Positions 49,375 to 60,019 of a DNA stretch of 64,000 nucleotides are shown here, piece by piece (position 1 is the stretch's first letter; the number at the start of each line of letters is the position of its first letter). Location: positions 1,716,501 through 1,780,500 of the forward strand of contig CANJKZ010000977.1 of assembly GCA_947471745.1 (NCBI GenBank), in the 5' to 3' direction. A program made the translations under genes and the position numbers. Source of the DNA: Closterium sp. Naga37s-1 (Eukaryota > Streptophyta > Zygnematophyceae > Desmidiales > Closteriaceae). Below the pieces are notes generated by a model. The model was not told the DNA's origin. It saw only the letters and a program-made list of their open reading frames with translations, and did no database searches.

Positions 49375-50193
49375 GGGAAATTATACGCGCAGTCACAATT
49401 AGGCCCGTTTTATCACGGTTGGTCACGAGGTTATCACGAACGGTCACAGTACAGTACAGTACATTGCTATCGCGCGTGATCACAGCGCTATCACGCATGG
49501 TCATACCTCGCCCCAAAAAGCTATCACGTTTGGTCACTCGTTGAAACGATTGACCGAAAGTTGAAACTACGCAAGTCACTGTAGGGATTCAAGGAACGTT
49601 CTCTCGCCCGCGCGTTTTGTCCGTAGTATGACGAAATCATTTCGCGACAGTTCCGGTACCCCGTTAAAACATCTGCAATTTCTTGTTACTATTTGATTGC
49701 CCACTGTTTGATTCATGCATAATGTCCCTAAGAATATCACTTTTAGACGGGTGAAACTCGAAGGGTAAATATTGTTCCCAAGACCAAAATAACTAAATCC
49801 CATTCGGAGGGGATTTAATTCGGGATGCATCAACCCTAAACACCTTGTCGCATGGTGTTTAGGGTTGATGTCTCCCGAAGGACGTGCCATCCTATAGGGG
49901 TTTATTTTTTATTTCCAGTCCCCTAAATGTCAGGCTAGAATAATGCGCGAGGTAACAAGAAATAAATTTTGAGATTCCCAAAAATCTCTACAGTTTCTTT
50001 GGTGGTTTCAAATTAATTATGATCGTTTCATCGAGTGACCAAACGTGATAGCTTTTAGGGGCGAGGTGTGACCTTCCGTGATAGCACTGTGATCACCCGC
50101 GATAAAAATCTACTGTACTGTGACTGTTCGTGATACCCCTGTGACCAAACATGATAAAACGGGAAAAACTGTGACTCTTGGTATAATTTCCCA
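49375..50193. mobile_element. MULE-like MITE with long inverted repeats and 9-bp target duplication
   Basis: Inverted arms of about 185 bp (49375-49556 and 50021-50193), starting GGGAAATTATA, flank about 460 bp. Perfect 9-bp direct repeats ACATATTCG lie at 49366-49374 and 50194-50202. Long inverted repeats with a 9-bp duplication are the hallmark of Mutator-like elements. Each arm holds about four copies of TATCACGNNNNGGTCAC-like units. No transposase frame. Confidence 0.85.
49829..49867. repeat. Perfect 15-bp hairpin inside the MULE-like element
   Basis: TCAACCCTAAACACC, a 9-nt loop, then GGTGTTTAGGGTTGA. The arms contain the plant telomere-like heptamer CCCTAAA only once each, so this is a hairpin, not a telomeric tract. 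Confidence 0.85.
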
Positions 50194-50202
50194 ACATATT
50201 CG

Positions 50203-52000
50203 CGGTCAAGTTAACAGTGTTGCTGTTTTAGGTTTGTACAGTAACGATGGGCCGTTGCCCGCCCCCTCAGTCAGCCCTTGTGTGCGGGCAAGTTTTGAAC
50301 CACTGGGTATCGTTGTGGACGTGTACTTCACAGCGTATTCGCGATTGACACCTTGAAACTATGTTCCTCCACCCCGCTCCATTCAAACCAAGGTGATCGT
50401 GACTGTGTCCACAAATTTGTGCGGATCTGCTATTGCTGGCATGCTTTATTTTACAGTAAACAAACAAAGTTTTTTACAGTAAACAGACAAACAAAATTGC
50501 ACTGCATGTAGCTCGCATTTCGGACAACATCCCTGGCAAGTCTGGCAGTCGGGTCTCATCTGGACTTTGATGGTCCCTCCCCTGACTGAGAGAGGCATGC
50601 TCACACAGGATCTTCATCGAAGGGGGCACGAACCGCGCATGTCTTGTTTGCACAGCTGCTCAATTTGTCAGACCTGGCGTAGCGTGTGTCCTTGAGGTGG
50701 CTGGAATTCACCTCCCATTTGTCAAAGATCACCCCAAGCACATTCCGTTTTATAACAGCTTTTTAGCTTGTAGCACAATAACCGTAAATGCTACAACGCA
50801 TTCCGCAAAGGTTCCTAGTATCCTTCGCAAATACCTGTAATGATTGCGTTCTCAAGGGACTTTACGAGTTCGCCGGGTGTTTGATCGGGGAGGGGAACCT
50901 GTTGTCTGCAGGGTGGATATGATTGTCGGTTCTCCAAGGTAGATGTTCCGTTAGAAGCTCCTTTTCCCTGGGTGGGACAGTTAAGGGGACTGAAAGAAAA
51001 TATAAACCATATACCTAACTAACCAGTTGACTTCAATCCGACTACGTTTAGCTTTCTAAATGACCTAAATTTCTGGTTTCCTGTGCATAATTACTCGACC
51101 GACTAACAAGCGCAGTGAGGGGGTCATTCTAAGGCTACCTTACACACATAGAGATGCATGGCAATCGAGAGCTGGAATCAGGCCCCTAGATTCGTTTTAG
51201 GACAGGCTGATGGGTCAGAGTGCACCCTCATCTAAACTCTGTCAGTCAGAGTTGCAGGCGATTTTGAGTCTGAAAGTTCAGACAACACTAGTTTTTTTTT
51301 GCTGAAAGTTCAGAGTTCCACTAAGTTTGAAGGCTGCCGGTTTTTTTATACTGCGCTTGAAAACATTTCAACTATCTGAGTCAGATTCTATCACATGTGA
51401 CTCTACAGCTGTCGGATGAACTACCGTACTAGCTCCTCTGCAGCCTCCTTCCCAGCTCTCTGGGGCTCCCTGTGTCTTGCAGCAGGTGCCGTCACTGGCC
51501 GGCGCTTCCTATAGCTGCGCCAGATCTCTACAACCCCCGGCACGTCCAGCGTTGGAGGGGAGTGGATGGTTGTAGTGTTGTCCGAGTGCAGCGCGCTGCG
51601 AGCTATGCGTTGGCAAGGAATCTTGCCAACACTGCCTGCTGTGCTGCCGCGATTGGCTGGAATTGAGCCGGATTACAGCATTCCTGGCCCAACGCGACTG
51701 TGCGGTGCCGCGCTCGAGAAATGTTTCGTTTCCCGCCTGTGATTGACGGTGTTAGTGCAAACACGCTGCCAGGCTGGCGGACCCCTGCAGTACCCGTTTC
51801 AGAGTGCACCCCCGAAACAAGGCTGAGGCTCAGCCTACACCCCTACAATCTGTCTGAAAATACAGCCACCACAATAAAAAAAACTCTGGAAAATCAGAGA
51901 AGGTACATAAAAAAAAAAACTTACAGTTCAGACCTGGCACCAAAAAAAAGTCTGAATGGACACTGAATCAGCGTAAAAAGTCTGATATCTAGGGCACTGG
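50203..52000. other. Spacer without supported genes
   Basis: AT-moderate sequence with short poly-A/T runs and several CTGAAAGTTCAGA-like palindromic strings (51265-51310). The frames around 51472-51966 are short and overlap on both strands. Nothing I can assign. Confidence 0.45.
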
Positions 52001-52137
52001 TGTTAGAAAGTACGAAACAGGAACGAAGAAAGGAGGGGTTTCACTAGCAAGCAGGTGGATACATATAGGAAACCCTAAGGGGTCATACTCACTACAGAGT
52101 ACCCCACTGCAGGCTAGACAATAATAACATTCTGACA
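52001..52137 (-). repeat. Copia-N 3' LTR
   Basis: 137 bp; minus strand begins TGTCAGAATGTTATT and ends CTTTCTAACA. Confidence 0.93.
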
Positions 52138-52775
52138 CACCCCCATAGCCAAAGTGGGGTGTAATCAGCACAATGAGCAAGCATAGCAGTAGTTCACAAT
52201 TATAAGCAGAGCTAGTGGCAGTCACAGCGGGCAAGTGAGGAGGAGGAGGGACTGTGAGAGGAGAGAAGATGGGAGACGACGGCTGAAGCTGCAGACACAC
52301 GGGCAACAGGAGCTGCTGGCACAGTGGCTACCGGGACAGCGCCCCGGACTACTGGAGTAACTGACTCACGGGCTACGAGGAGCTACAGGAGCAACGGACC
52401 CACGGGCGACAGGCGCAGCAGGCTCTCTGGGCTACCAGGACAGCGCCCCGGACTACAGGTGTTGCGGACGACAAGACGGCTACCTCCACACAACCTCCTC
52501 CAACTGACCCACACCCTTGACACACACCCCCTGCTGAACCCTAGCTCCACTCCCACGGCACCCCCCTTAAACCCTAAACCCTCGGCTCCCACACACTCAT
52601 CCCCCTCAGCGGCAGCTGCAGCAGTGGGAGACGGAGGAGGAGGAGGAGGAGTAGGGGACGGATCACACACCCGCCACCCCCATACTTGCCACCCCCATAC
52701 CCCCAAGCGTAGGGCAAAAACGGGGGCAGCAGCTGGGGCGGTGTGTGAGCGGAAGCGGGGCGGCGCGCGGGCCCC

Positions 52776-53070
52776 CAGGGCGCCTCGACGAGTGACGGGA
52801 GGGGGGGACGCGCGGCCCCCCAGGGCGCCGCGACGGGTGACGGGAGGGGCGACGCGCGGCCCCCCAGGGCGCCTCGACGAGTGACGGGAGGGGGAACGCG
52901 CGGCCCCCCAGGGCGCCGCGACGGGCGACGGGAGGGGCGACGCGCGCCCCCCCAGGGCGCCGCGACGGGCGACGGGAGGGGGGGGGGTCGACGCGCTAGA
53001 GCCCAGGGCGCCGCGACGGGCGACGGGCAGGGCGACGCGCGGCCCCCTTGAGCGTCGCGACGGGCGACGG
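52776..53070 (-). repeat. 44-bp tandem repeats in Copia-N
   Basis: About six to seven units on GGCGCCGCGACGGGCGACGG and GAGGGGCGACGCGCGGCCCC (plus text), 43-50 bp each. Alternate units share CTCGACGAGTG or CGCGACGGG variants, so the array may have grown by dimer duplication. Confidence 0.88.
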
Positions 53071-53254
53071 GATGGCGGGGGGGGGGCGAGCGCGGATCCC
53101 CCACGGCAGAAAACCGCCGCGCGCCTCGGGGCGCACGGCGGGCAGAAACTCGCCGCGCGTCCCGAGCGCACGGCGGGATGAAAACCCTAAAAATTTTCGC
53201 CGCGCGCGGCAGGAAGAAGACGGCGCGCGCCCGAGGCGCGCGAGAAGCAGAACA

Positions 53255-53325
53255 GCAGCGGAAGCAGTTAGGTGGTGGGCCCACCCACAGGATCGACCCA
53301 AGGGGGTCGACCTGCTCTGATACCA
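53255..53325 (-). promoter_or_regulatory. Copia-N primer-binding site with near tRNA-length complementarity
   Basis: Read on the plus strand this segment resembles a decayed initiator tRNA-Met: GCAGCGGAAGC (53255-53265), GTGGTGGGCCCA (53272-53283), CCCACAGG (53284-53291), ATCGA, and CTCTGATACCA (53315-53325), in the order found in the tRNA. The element's sense strand is therefore complementary to D-arm, anticodon-arm and acceptor parts, not only the 12-nt primer end. Confidence 0.72.
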
Positions 53326-53462
53326 TGTTAGAAAGTACGAAACAGGAATGAAGAAAGGAGGGGTTTCACTAGCAAGCAGGTGGATACATATAGGAAACCC
53401 TAAGGGGTCATACTCACTACAGAGTACCCCACTGCAGGCTAGACAATAATAACATTCTGACA
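53326..53462 (-). repeat. Copia-N 5' LTR
   Basis: 137 bp, partner of 52001-52137, followed by target duplication ACTGG. Confidence 0.93.
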
Positions 53463-53467
53463 ACTGG

Positions 53468-53899
53468 CTGGAATGGAAAACTTTATTGGTTGTATATAGG
53501 CTTGTAAGTTTATCCTGGTATATATCGCATATCTCCGTTGAAAAGCTTTGCAAGTTAACGTTCCATAGATGTGTACTGGTCAAGCCGGGCAGCAAACAAA
53601 TGGTACAAAAAGGGTGAAAAATCTTAAAGGAACCAGATGCGATCTGGTGGGCATCAACCCCTGATATTGCAAGATATACGAGGTGACACTTCTCCTCACT
53701 CCAGGTACGGTATTACCCGGAGTCTACATGAATTGAAGTGCGATACCACATGAAATGAAGCAGAATTTCTACATTAGAAAGTTCGTTATGAGAAAGCACA
53801 AGAAAGTGCGTTATGGGAGAGCAACCCTACCCTACAAGGTGCCCCATGTTTAGAATGAAAACATTGGTGCGAAAAAAGAAGAAAAACATTCCCTCAAAA
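53468..53899. other. Spacer 3' of the proteasome gene
   Basis: Expected to contain the 3' untranslated region and polyadenylation site of the beta-2 gene. No other coding sequence seen. Confidence 0.45.
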
Positions 53900-56800
53900 T
53901 TACTCTTCCATTGAATCCCCATCTACGACTGACACCAGCCTTCTGAAATCCTGAACTCTAGTGGTCAAAACCTCTGCAGGCACGAAAAAAAAAAAACAAG
54001 GAAGAGAGTGCATTAAAGTTAGGGGACAGAGTGTGAGTGATTGTGAGGGAAAGACAGGAAAAAATGCATGTGGGTGTAGGGAAGAGGCAGTGGGAACTGG
54101 GTGTGAGTGCAACGAAAGACGGGGAAATAGCGTGAGTGAGCGTGAAAGACAGGATAAAGGAGTGAACGGAACGGACGTGATACGGGAAAAAGAAGAACGT
54201 GTGACATACACGAGTAATGTATCTGGTCTGAGTAAAAGAAAATTTCGTACCCAGGGAAAGAACAAAATGTTTCCAGACATCCCAATCCAATTTATCGTTC
54301 CTGAAACTATGCTGAGACATGACCCAATCTCAACTTTCTTTCCCATGGCTATGTCTTAAGAAACCTTTCAACAGATCCAATTTCACACGATTTAACCTGT
54401 AGCGGCACGTAGGAGATATGATTCTTCTTTCCTGTGCCTAACTTGTGGTGCTTTGACTTACTTGTTGTGCTTCAAACTTCAACTTACTCGTGGTCCCTGG
54501 GGGGAACTTGTAGCCCGTGCCCCTGTAAGTGCGTGGTGTGGGCTTCTCAAAGTTTCTGCGGACCTCCACCCCATCCTGAACAGAAAACCAGCAGGAAACA
54601 TACAAAACACGAGTTTTTTTTTTTTTTTTTTTTTTTTTTACTAAAGAACCACATCGTGACTCTAAGTTTCTGCAAGTCTCCATTCCCTCCTGCACGAGGA
54701 ACAAGCAGGCGGAGGTCACTTTTGAGGCGCCTCAAAAGAAGGTGGAAATCTGGTGAACGGAGAAACATCCAGGATGAATTTTCCTGGATAACCGCTGACA
54801 CTAGTGCACCTACCGTGACAATTCCAGGGGCGCCCAAAACAATTTTAGATGCACCGAGCCAGCCCAGTGCCCACCGAGCCAGCCCAGTGCCCACCGAGCC
54901 AACCCAGTGCCTACCGTGCCAACCCAAAGTGACTCCTGCCCAGAGCATAGGGAACTTAAGAGAGAATCTTGTGTCAGGAGCACGTACCTTGGTGATGATG
55001 TTGATATCCACGTTGCTGCCACTCCCCAGGTCGTTGAAAATACCCGCCCGGATGGCCGCTGACACCAGTGCCACCCCCTCCTCCATCTGCTCTTTCCGCA
55101 GGGAGGGAGGGGGACGGAGAGGGGAGAGGACGAAGGGGTTAGAACAGGAGGAGAGAAAGAATGCGAGGCACACGTTGCTGCCACTCCCCAGGTCGTTGAG
55201 ATTACCCACACGGATGGCCGCTGACACCAGTGCTACCCCTTCCTTCTGCTCTCCACAGGGGGGAGGGGGACGGAAAGGAGGGAGGAGGACCATGAGGGCG
55301 GAGGAGGACGGAAAGAAGGGAGGAGGAAGGAGGAATCGAAACAGGAAAAAGAGAGAGAATGTCAGACGAATAAGCACACCAACAAGCTTGAAAACTGGCA
55401 AACAGTCACAGAGAAACCGAGCCATTATGTCAAACAGCCACTTTTCAACCATGAATCCATGCCTTATGGTAGACCAGCAGGTGGTGCCATGAGGATAGAT
55501 GATGTGCAATGAAATATATATATATTTCTGGAATGCATACAGTCCCATCCATCCTCGTTATAAGGCCAACTCACCGTCATGCCGTCCTTGTACTGGGACT
55601 CGAGAATGGCCATGGCAGCCAGCGATCCCGACCCCATGGACCCAAAGGGCAGGCGGTCCGTGCTGCCATGCGGATAGATGGTGTACAGCTGCGGGCCTTC
55701 AAACCCCATCCCATCCATCCATTTATCCTCGTTATAAGGTCACAAGACTCACCGTCATGCCGTCCTTGTACTGGGACTCGAGGATGGCCATGGCAGCCAG
55801 CGATCCCGACCCCATGGACCCAAAGGGCAGGCGGTCCGTGCTGCCATGCGGATAGATGGTGTACAGCTGCGGGCCTGTCACGTCCATGCCTCCCAGCACC
55901 AGCGCTGCTGAGATGTGGCCCTGGTAGCTGGGGTGAGGGGAGGCGGGGAGAGGAGGAAGAGGGTACATATGTTGGGTAGAAATAGGGGGAAAGAGGAAGG
56001 GCCAAAGGAGGGAAGGTTAAATGGTGCACAGCTGCGGGCCTGTCACGTCCATGCCTCCCAGCACGAGCGCTGCTGAGATGTGCCCCTGGTAGCTGGGGGG
56101 TGCGAGGGGAGAGAGGCGAGGGGGGAAGAACGGGAGGGGAATGGGAGGGGAGAGGGGAAGGAAAAGGGTGGACGAAGAGGAGGAAGAGGGAACAGACGTT
56201 GGGTAGAAAAATGTGGCAGGATGGGCCAAAGGAGGGAAGGATAGATGGTTTACAGCTGAGGGCCTGTCACGTCCATGCCTCCCAGCACGAGCGCTGCTGA
56301 GATGTGGCCCTGGTAGCTGGGGGGTGTGAGGGAAGGGGGGGGGGTGTGTGGTAGCGTTTGTACTGCAAGGAGCTTCGTGAGGAGCTTCAAAGGAAAAGGC
56401 AGGGACTGACAAGGGAGGATGTGAGAGCGACTCACTTGAAGAGGTGCTGCTTGAGAATGGTGAGCGCGCTGACAACCCTTGACTGCCTGCCCGTTGAGAT
56501 ATGGCTTGTAGACGCGCACTTGCATTGCAAGGAGCAGCCACACGGAGAGACAGCGACTGACAAGGGAAGATGTGACGGCGACTCACTTGACAAGGTGACT
56601 CACTTGAAGAGGTGACTCACTTGAAGAGGTGCTGCTTGAGAATGGTGAGCGCGCTGACGACCCTTGACTGCCTGCCCGTGGCCTGCCGGTGCAGTGCCAG
56701 TTGCCCGCTCACCATCTCTGGGGGAGGGGGAGGGGGAGGGGCGGCACAGGGAGAGATTATTGTGAATGCCGGTGCAGTGCTAGTTGCCCGCTCACCATCT

Positions 56801-58726
56801 CTGTTGCACACGTGACAAACATGAAGCAGCCGGGGTGCAAAAAGAGGGGGAAGAGGGATGAGGTGGAAGGCGATGGCGACCCTCGAATGCCTGCCTGTGG
56901 CCTGGCGGTGCAGAGCTAGTTGCCCGCTCACCATCTCTGTTGCACACGTGATGTGACAATAACGGGGGAGCAGAGGGTTCGAAGGGCGGGAGGGGTTTGG
57001 TGGGAGTCGGAAAGGAAGGAGAGGGGCAGGTGGAATGAAGGAGACTACATGGTAAAGATTGGTAACTGTAGTATGTTAGGTTTGTCTGAAATACGTAGCG
57101 CCACAGCAGCACGCACACCCACAACCACCCCAACACCCACACACCACTCGCACGCACCTACACCACCCACACCCACACACCACTCGCACGCACCTACACC
57201 ACCCACACCCACACACCACTCGCACGCACCTACACCACCCACACCCACACACCACTCGCACGCACCTACACCACCCACACCCACACACCACTCGCACGCA
57301 CCTACACCACCCACACCCACACACCACTCGCACGCACCTACACCACCCACACCCACACACCACTCGCACGCACCTACACCACCCACACCCACACACCACT
57401 CGCACCTACACCACCCGCACCCACACACCACTCGCACGCACCTACACCACACCACCCGCACCCACACACCAAGCCAAGAACGGCTCTCACCCGTGACGAA
57501 CGCGGTGTCAGCGGCGGTGCCAGCGCCGCAGCAGTAGATGCTGGGCGCCATGTAGTGGATCAGGTACACGCTCCACACACTCATTCAAAGCCCCCCCCCT
57601 CCCTCTCCCCGCCTCTCCACCTCCCCCTCTCTCCCTATACCCTCCTTCCCTCCTTCCCCTTTCCAGCGCCTCTCATCACCCCTCCTCCACCCCGACTCCA
57701 ACCCCTTTCTTACAACCAGACCCAGCCACACACAAAGCAGGACAGTCTCAGCTTACCCGTGACGAACGCGGTGTCAGCGGCGGTGCCAGCGCCGCAGCAG
57801 TAGATGTTGGGCGCCATATAGTGGATCTTCTCGCAGTTCTTATCCGCTACAATCGCCCCGTTAGTGGCGCGCGTGTCCGCTCCTAGCACCACGCCATCCT
57901 GCCGTTACAGGGAAATGAAACAGGAAAAAAAAAAAAAGGTATTGAGAAATACAATAACCGCATCTAACCATCACACAACCTATCCGTAACACATCCCATC
58001 TACTTCATAACTACTCGTGTGATAACCTATCTCTCTCGCACCGTATCCTTCTCACACCCTGTCAACCGTGTGCAATCCGTTCTTCCCTTTTCCAAACCTA
58101 CCCTCATCTCGCGTACCCAACCATCAGCCTACCGAATCTCAACCTAAACTAGACCGTGCCATTCGACGGACCGGATCCGTCGCGGTTTGCAGTGCTCGGC
58201 GGTAGTTAGCAATCCCAGCCGTACGGATCGAGGCGTCCGGACAATAATTCACCCCCGATACGAATCCGGAATCCACCGAGTCCATCCGTTTCCGAAGTCT
58301 CCTAAAACAACCGCCGGGCCCAAGAAGTCCATCCAACAAACCCGCAATTTCTGTGGCTGGTGGCTAAGATCCTCCAAGAAGTCGATCGTATCAAATCTAG
58401 ACACGGAGCCTTGCCTAGACACGGAGCCTTGCCTGACGATTTAGCTGAAATGCCAAACCCACGAGCGAACGGTAATTTCGATGAAGACTAGCCGAAATCT
58501 ACCAACCTAAACAGATTCGCTCGGCGCAAATCCCGAGGCAAGCGAATCGAACTGGTAACCAGATTCTGCGAACAACCTTGAAGACGGCGCCGACGATGGT
58601 GGTACCGGTCTTGAGGAACCCCGGCAGCTTCACTCCCTGCTTCCCGAGGTACTCGTTTCGGCGACACAGCTCAAACGAGAACCCGCGCTGCTCCTCCTGA
58701 TCCTCGTGCGCCATCGCGGCAGCCAT
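53900..58726 (-). CDS. PBB: 20S proteasome subunit beta-2 (PBB/PSMB7 type), 7 exons
   Basis: Trypsin-like catalytic subunit of the 20S proteasome core. Exons: 58726-58577, 57898-57757, 56717-56621, 55927-55753, 55086-54988, 54575-54488, 53973-53900. They total 825 nt, 274 residues, the plant beta-2 length. The propeptide ([18 protein letters not shown]) is cut before T42; mature start TTIVGAVFK. Then [12 protein letters not shown] (catalytic Asp), [14 protein letters not shown] (Lys), [76 protein letters not shown], and the family C-terminus ending GDSMEE. All junctions are GT-AG and frame-consistent. The introns are crowded with partial exon copies. In exon 4 three overlapping candidates exist, and only 55927-55753 is full length. 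Confidence 0.95.
54662..54712 (-). repeat. Echo of PBB exon 6 5' edge plus acceptor
   Basis: In intron 5, upstream of exon 6. CGTGCAG acceptor, then [10 protein letters not shown] against [10 protein letters not shown] in the exon. A run of about 26 T (54614-54639) lies between copy and exon. Confidence 0.8.
55168..55260 (-). repeat. Echo of PBB exon 5 with acceptor
   Basis: In intron 4, upstream of exon 5. It reads [25 protein letters not shown], then diverges before the donor. The acceptor AG is kept, so exon skipping onto it is conceivable, but it has no donor. Confidence 0.88.
55566..55706 (-). repeat. Echo of PBB exon 4 3' part plus donor
   Basis: In intron 4, downstream of exon 4 (original 55753-55870). 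About 120 nt nearly identical: [20 protein letters not shown] through QYKDGMT, then GTGAGTTGG. A shorter fragment of the same exon (IYPHGTT) lies at 55480-55500. Confidence 0.92.
56030..56099 (-). repeat. Proximal echo of PBB exon 4 5' edge plus acceptor
   Basis: In intron 3, upstream of exon 4. CCCCCAG acceptor and about 70 nt ([21 protein letters not shown]) nearly identical to 55858-55927. Confidence 0.92.
56245..56326 (-). repeat. Distal echo of PBB exon 4 5' edge plus acceptor
   Basis: Second upstream copy of the same acceptor-side segment, about 225 bp from the previous one; coding reads [21 protein letters not shown]. The intron between copies is also partly repeated (GGGAAGG and GTAGAAAAATG-like flanks). 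Confidence 0.92.
56428..56618 (-). repeat. Echoes of PBB exon 3 3' edge plus donor
   Basis: In intron 3, downstream of exon 3. A 75-nt copy at 56435-56510 encodes [10 protein letters not shown] with donor GTGAGTCGC. Between it and the exon, the short string AAGTGAGTC is repeated two more times (56580-56618). Confidence 0.88.
56766..56957 (-). repeat. Two echoes of PBB exon 3 5' edge plus acceptor
   Basis: In intron 2, upstream of exon 3. Copies at 56766-56815 and 56878-56957 both retain CAACAG before AGATGGTGAGCGGGCAACT; the farther one continues about 75 nt into exon sequence. Three acceptors with the same downstream sequence thus precede one complete exon. Confidence 0.9.
57115..57470 (-). 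repeat. 36-bp minisatellite in PBB intron 2
   Basis: About nine units on ACCACTCGCACGCACCTACA and CCACCCACACCCACAC (plus text), period 36, with one or two shortened units at the right end. Divisible by three, hence long shadow frames. Confidence 0.93.
57482..57566 (-). repeat. Echo of PBB exon 2 3' edge plus donor
   Basis: In intron 2, downstream of exon 2 (original 57757-57835). It encodes [24 protein letters not shown] with one amino-acid change and keeps GGTGAGAG as a donor. Confidence 0.92.
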
Positions 58727-58853
58727 GGCTACAATCGAAGCTCAACGGAGGGGATGATCGGACAACCGGAGTAGATAACTCGATTACGCGATAGCAAATC
58801 TAGATGCTGTGAGTCCTCGGACTAGGATTGAAAATACCTTTGATGTGGAAAGG

Positions 58854-58920
<67 letters not shown>

Positions 58921-60019
58921 AAAAGTGGAAAGGTGAATGGTGGAGTGGTGGAGTGCAATCTTATCAAAAGTATTTACTAAAATTTTGAGGGCTAGGGGCA
59001 TTCTGGGTACAGTCCATGCTCTTGTCGTGGTCGCGCGTCAGCTTTTATAAAGCCAAATCACGTTGGCATATGTAACATTCGGGTAACCTCGAAGGTTTGT
59101 CTCACGCGGGCGAGCCTAGGGATCTCCATTTCGCTGCAGCCACGTCAACTCGGCAGAAGATGCAGTCAGCTTTCCAAATGGCCTCGGCACGTACTTGCCT
59201 CAAGCCGACGTGTTTTGAATCCCCGAAGCTGTCCGATTGGCTGCAGCTCACTTCAGCCACGAGTAGAGCTTCGGGAAAGTGGTCCCCGCAGTGCATACTC
59301 GCTACAGATATCATTCTTCATTAGGTCGATTTCTCACGAAGAGTACAGCAAGCCAGCGCGCACTACATCGTACATCCTCACAGAAAGTCCAATTTTCCTT
59401 GCCTGACAAACCATCCTTTCTCCACGTGGGTGTGGTTTGGATAATCCCTAGGTCCGCAGCTCAATCGACCCATTAGCTGCTGCTTCAGCTTCAGCAGGGT
59501 GGCTGAAGCTTTTGCGTACTCGGTAAGACAGCATGCTCCTTGGATCCTAGGGTGACGCGGAGGTCATAGCTTTTGTCTTCCTGCCGTCATCCGGCCGTCG
59601 CTCTGCCCTTTTTACCTGACATTTCTCAGTAGTCTTCACGATCTTCGAGAAATTCGTTTTTACTGAACCACAGTGACATCATGACGTGGCATCGTCTGCT
59701 GCTGTTTGCGCGAAGGGCCGGTGGACCCGCATCCGGCTCTCCCGCTTCGTCTAGATCCTCAACTTACCTTCGTCGGTAAGCGCAACCGGTTTCTGTGGTC
59801 CAGAGTTGACGAAGCACGTGACCGTATGCGAAGCTTTCGACGCTATTCTTCGTCTAGCTCGTCTAGCTTTAATCGCTGTTTTTCTTTTAATTTGGAAGGT
59901 CGAGTGTTCGTGCTGTTTCCGTTGATATTTGAAAACAAATATTTTTAAGGTCTATTTAATTGCTTGTTTCCTTTTGTGAAGTTTTTTTTCTCTGCTACCC
60001 TCCCATTTAAACGTAATTT
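58727..60019. other. Divergent intergenic region between PBB and OGDH
   Basis: Must hold both promoters and 5' untranslated regions. It contains a T run of about 63 bp at 58857-58919. I see no convincing TATA boxes or exons; the frames near 59100-59480 and 59706-59948 look accidental. Confidence 0.5.
58857..58919. repeat. T tract of about 63 bp
   Basis: Uninterrupted T run about 130 bp upstream of the beta-2 start codon; followed by a duplicated GTGGAAAGGTGA (58845-58856 and 58925-58936), so it may be a retroposed poly(A) tail with short direct repeats, or a simple expansion. Confidence 0.85.

Larger units (their letters stand above)
52001..53462 (-). mobile_element. Copia-N: non-autonomous LTR element without gag-pol
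   Basis: 137-bp LTRs at 52001-52137 and 53326-53462 (I see one difference, GAACG/GAATG), target duplication ACTGG at 51996-52000 and 53463-53467, primer site TGGTATCAGAGC (53325-53314), and the family polypurine string CTATGGGGGTG beside the 3' LTR (52138-52148). The 1.19-kb interior has no Gag, protease, integrase or RT. It consists of a tRNA-complementary leader, a 44-bp GC-rich tandem array and a short tail. Ends and PPT show it belongs with the copia elements here, which probably mobilise it. Confidence 0.9.

Noticed and set aside
49829..49867. Interstitial telomeric repeat (CCCTAAA/TTTAGGG)
   Set aside because: Only one heptamer per arm, explained by a hairpin within the MULE-like element.
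53255..53325. A functional initiator tRNA-Met gene on the plus strand
   Set aside because: Segments are in the right order but insertions and gaps destroy the stems; it is better read as tRNA-complementary leader of Copia-N.
54434..55492. 352-codon plus-strand frame
   Set aside because: It lies antisense to PBB exons 5 and 6 and their echoes, and the protein has no recognisable features.
57045..57584. Repetitive Cys/Gly/Val- and Thr/Pro-rich frames
   Set aside because: They arise from a 36-bp minisatellite inside PBB intron 2; the period is divisible by three, so no frame is broken.
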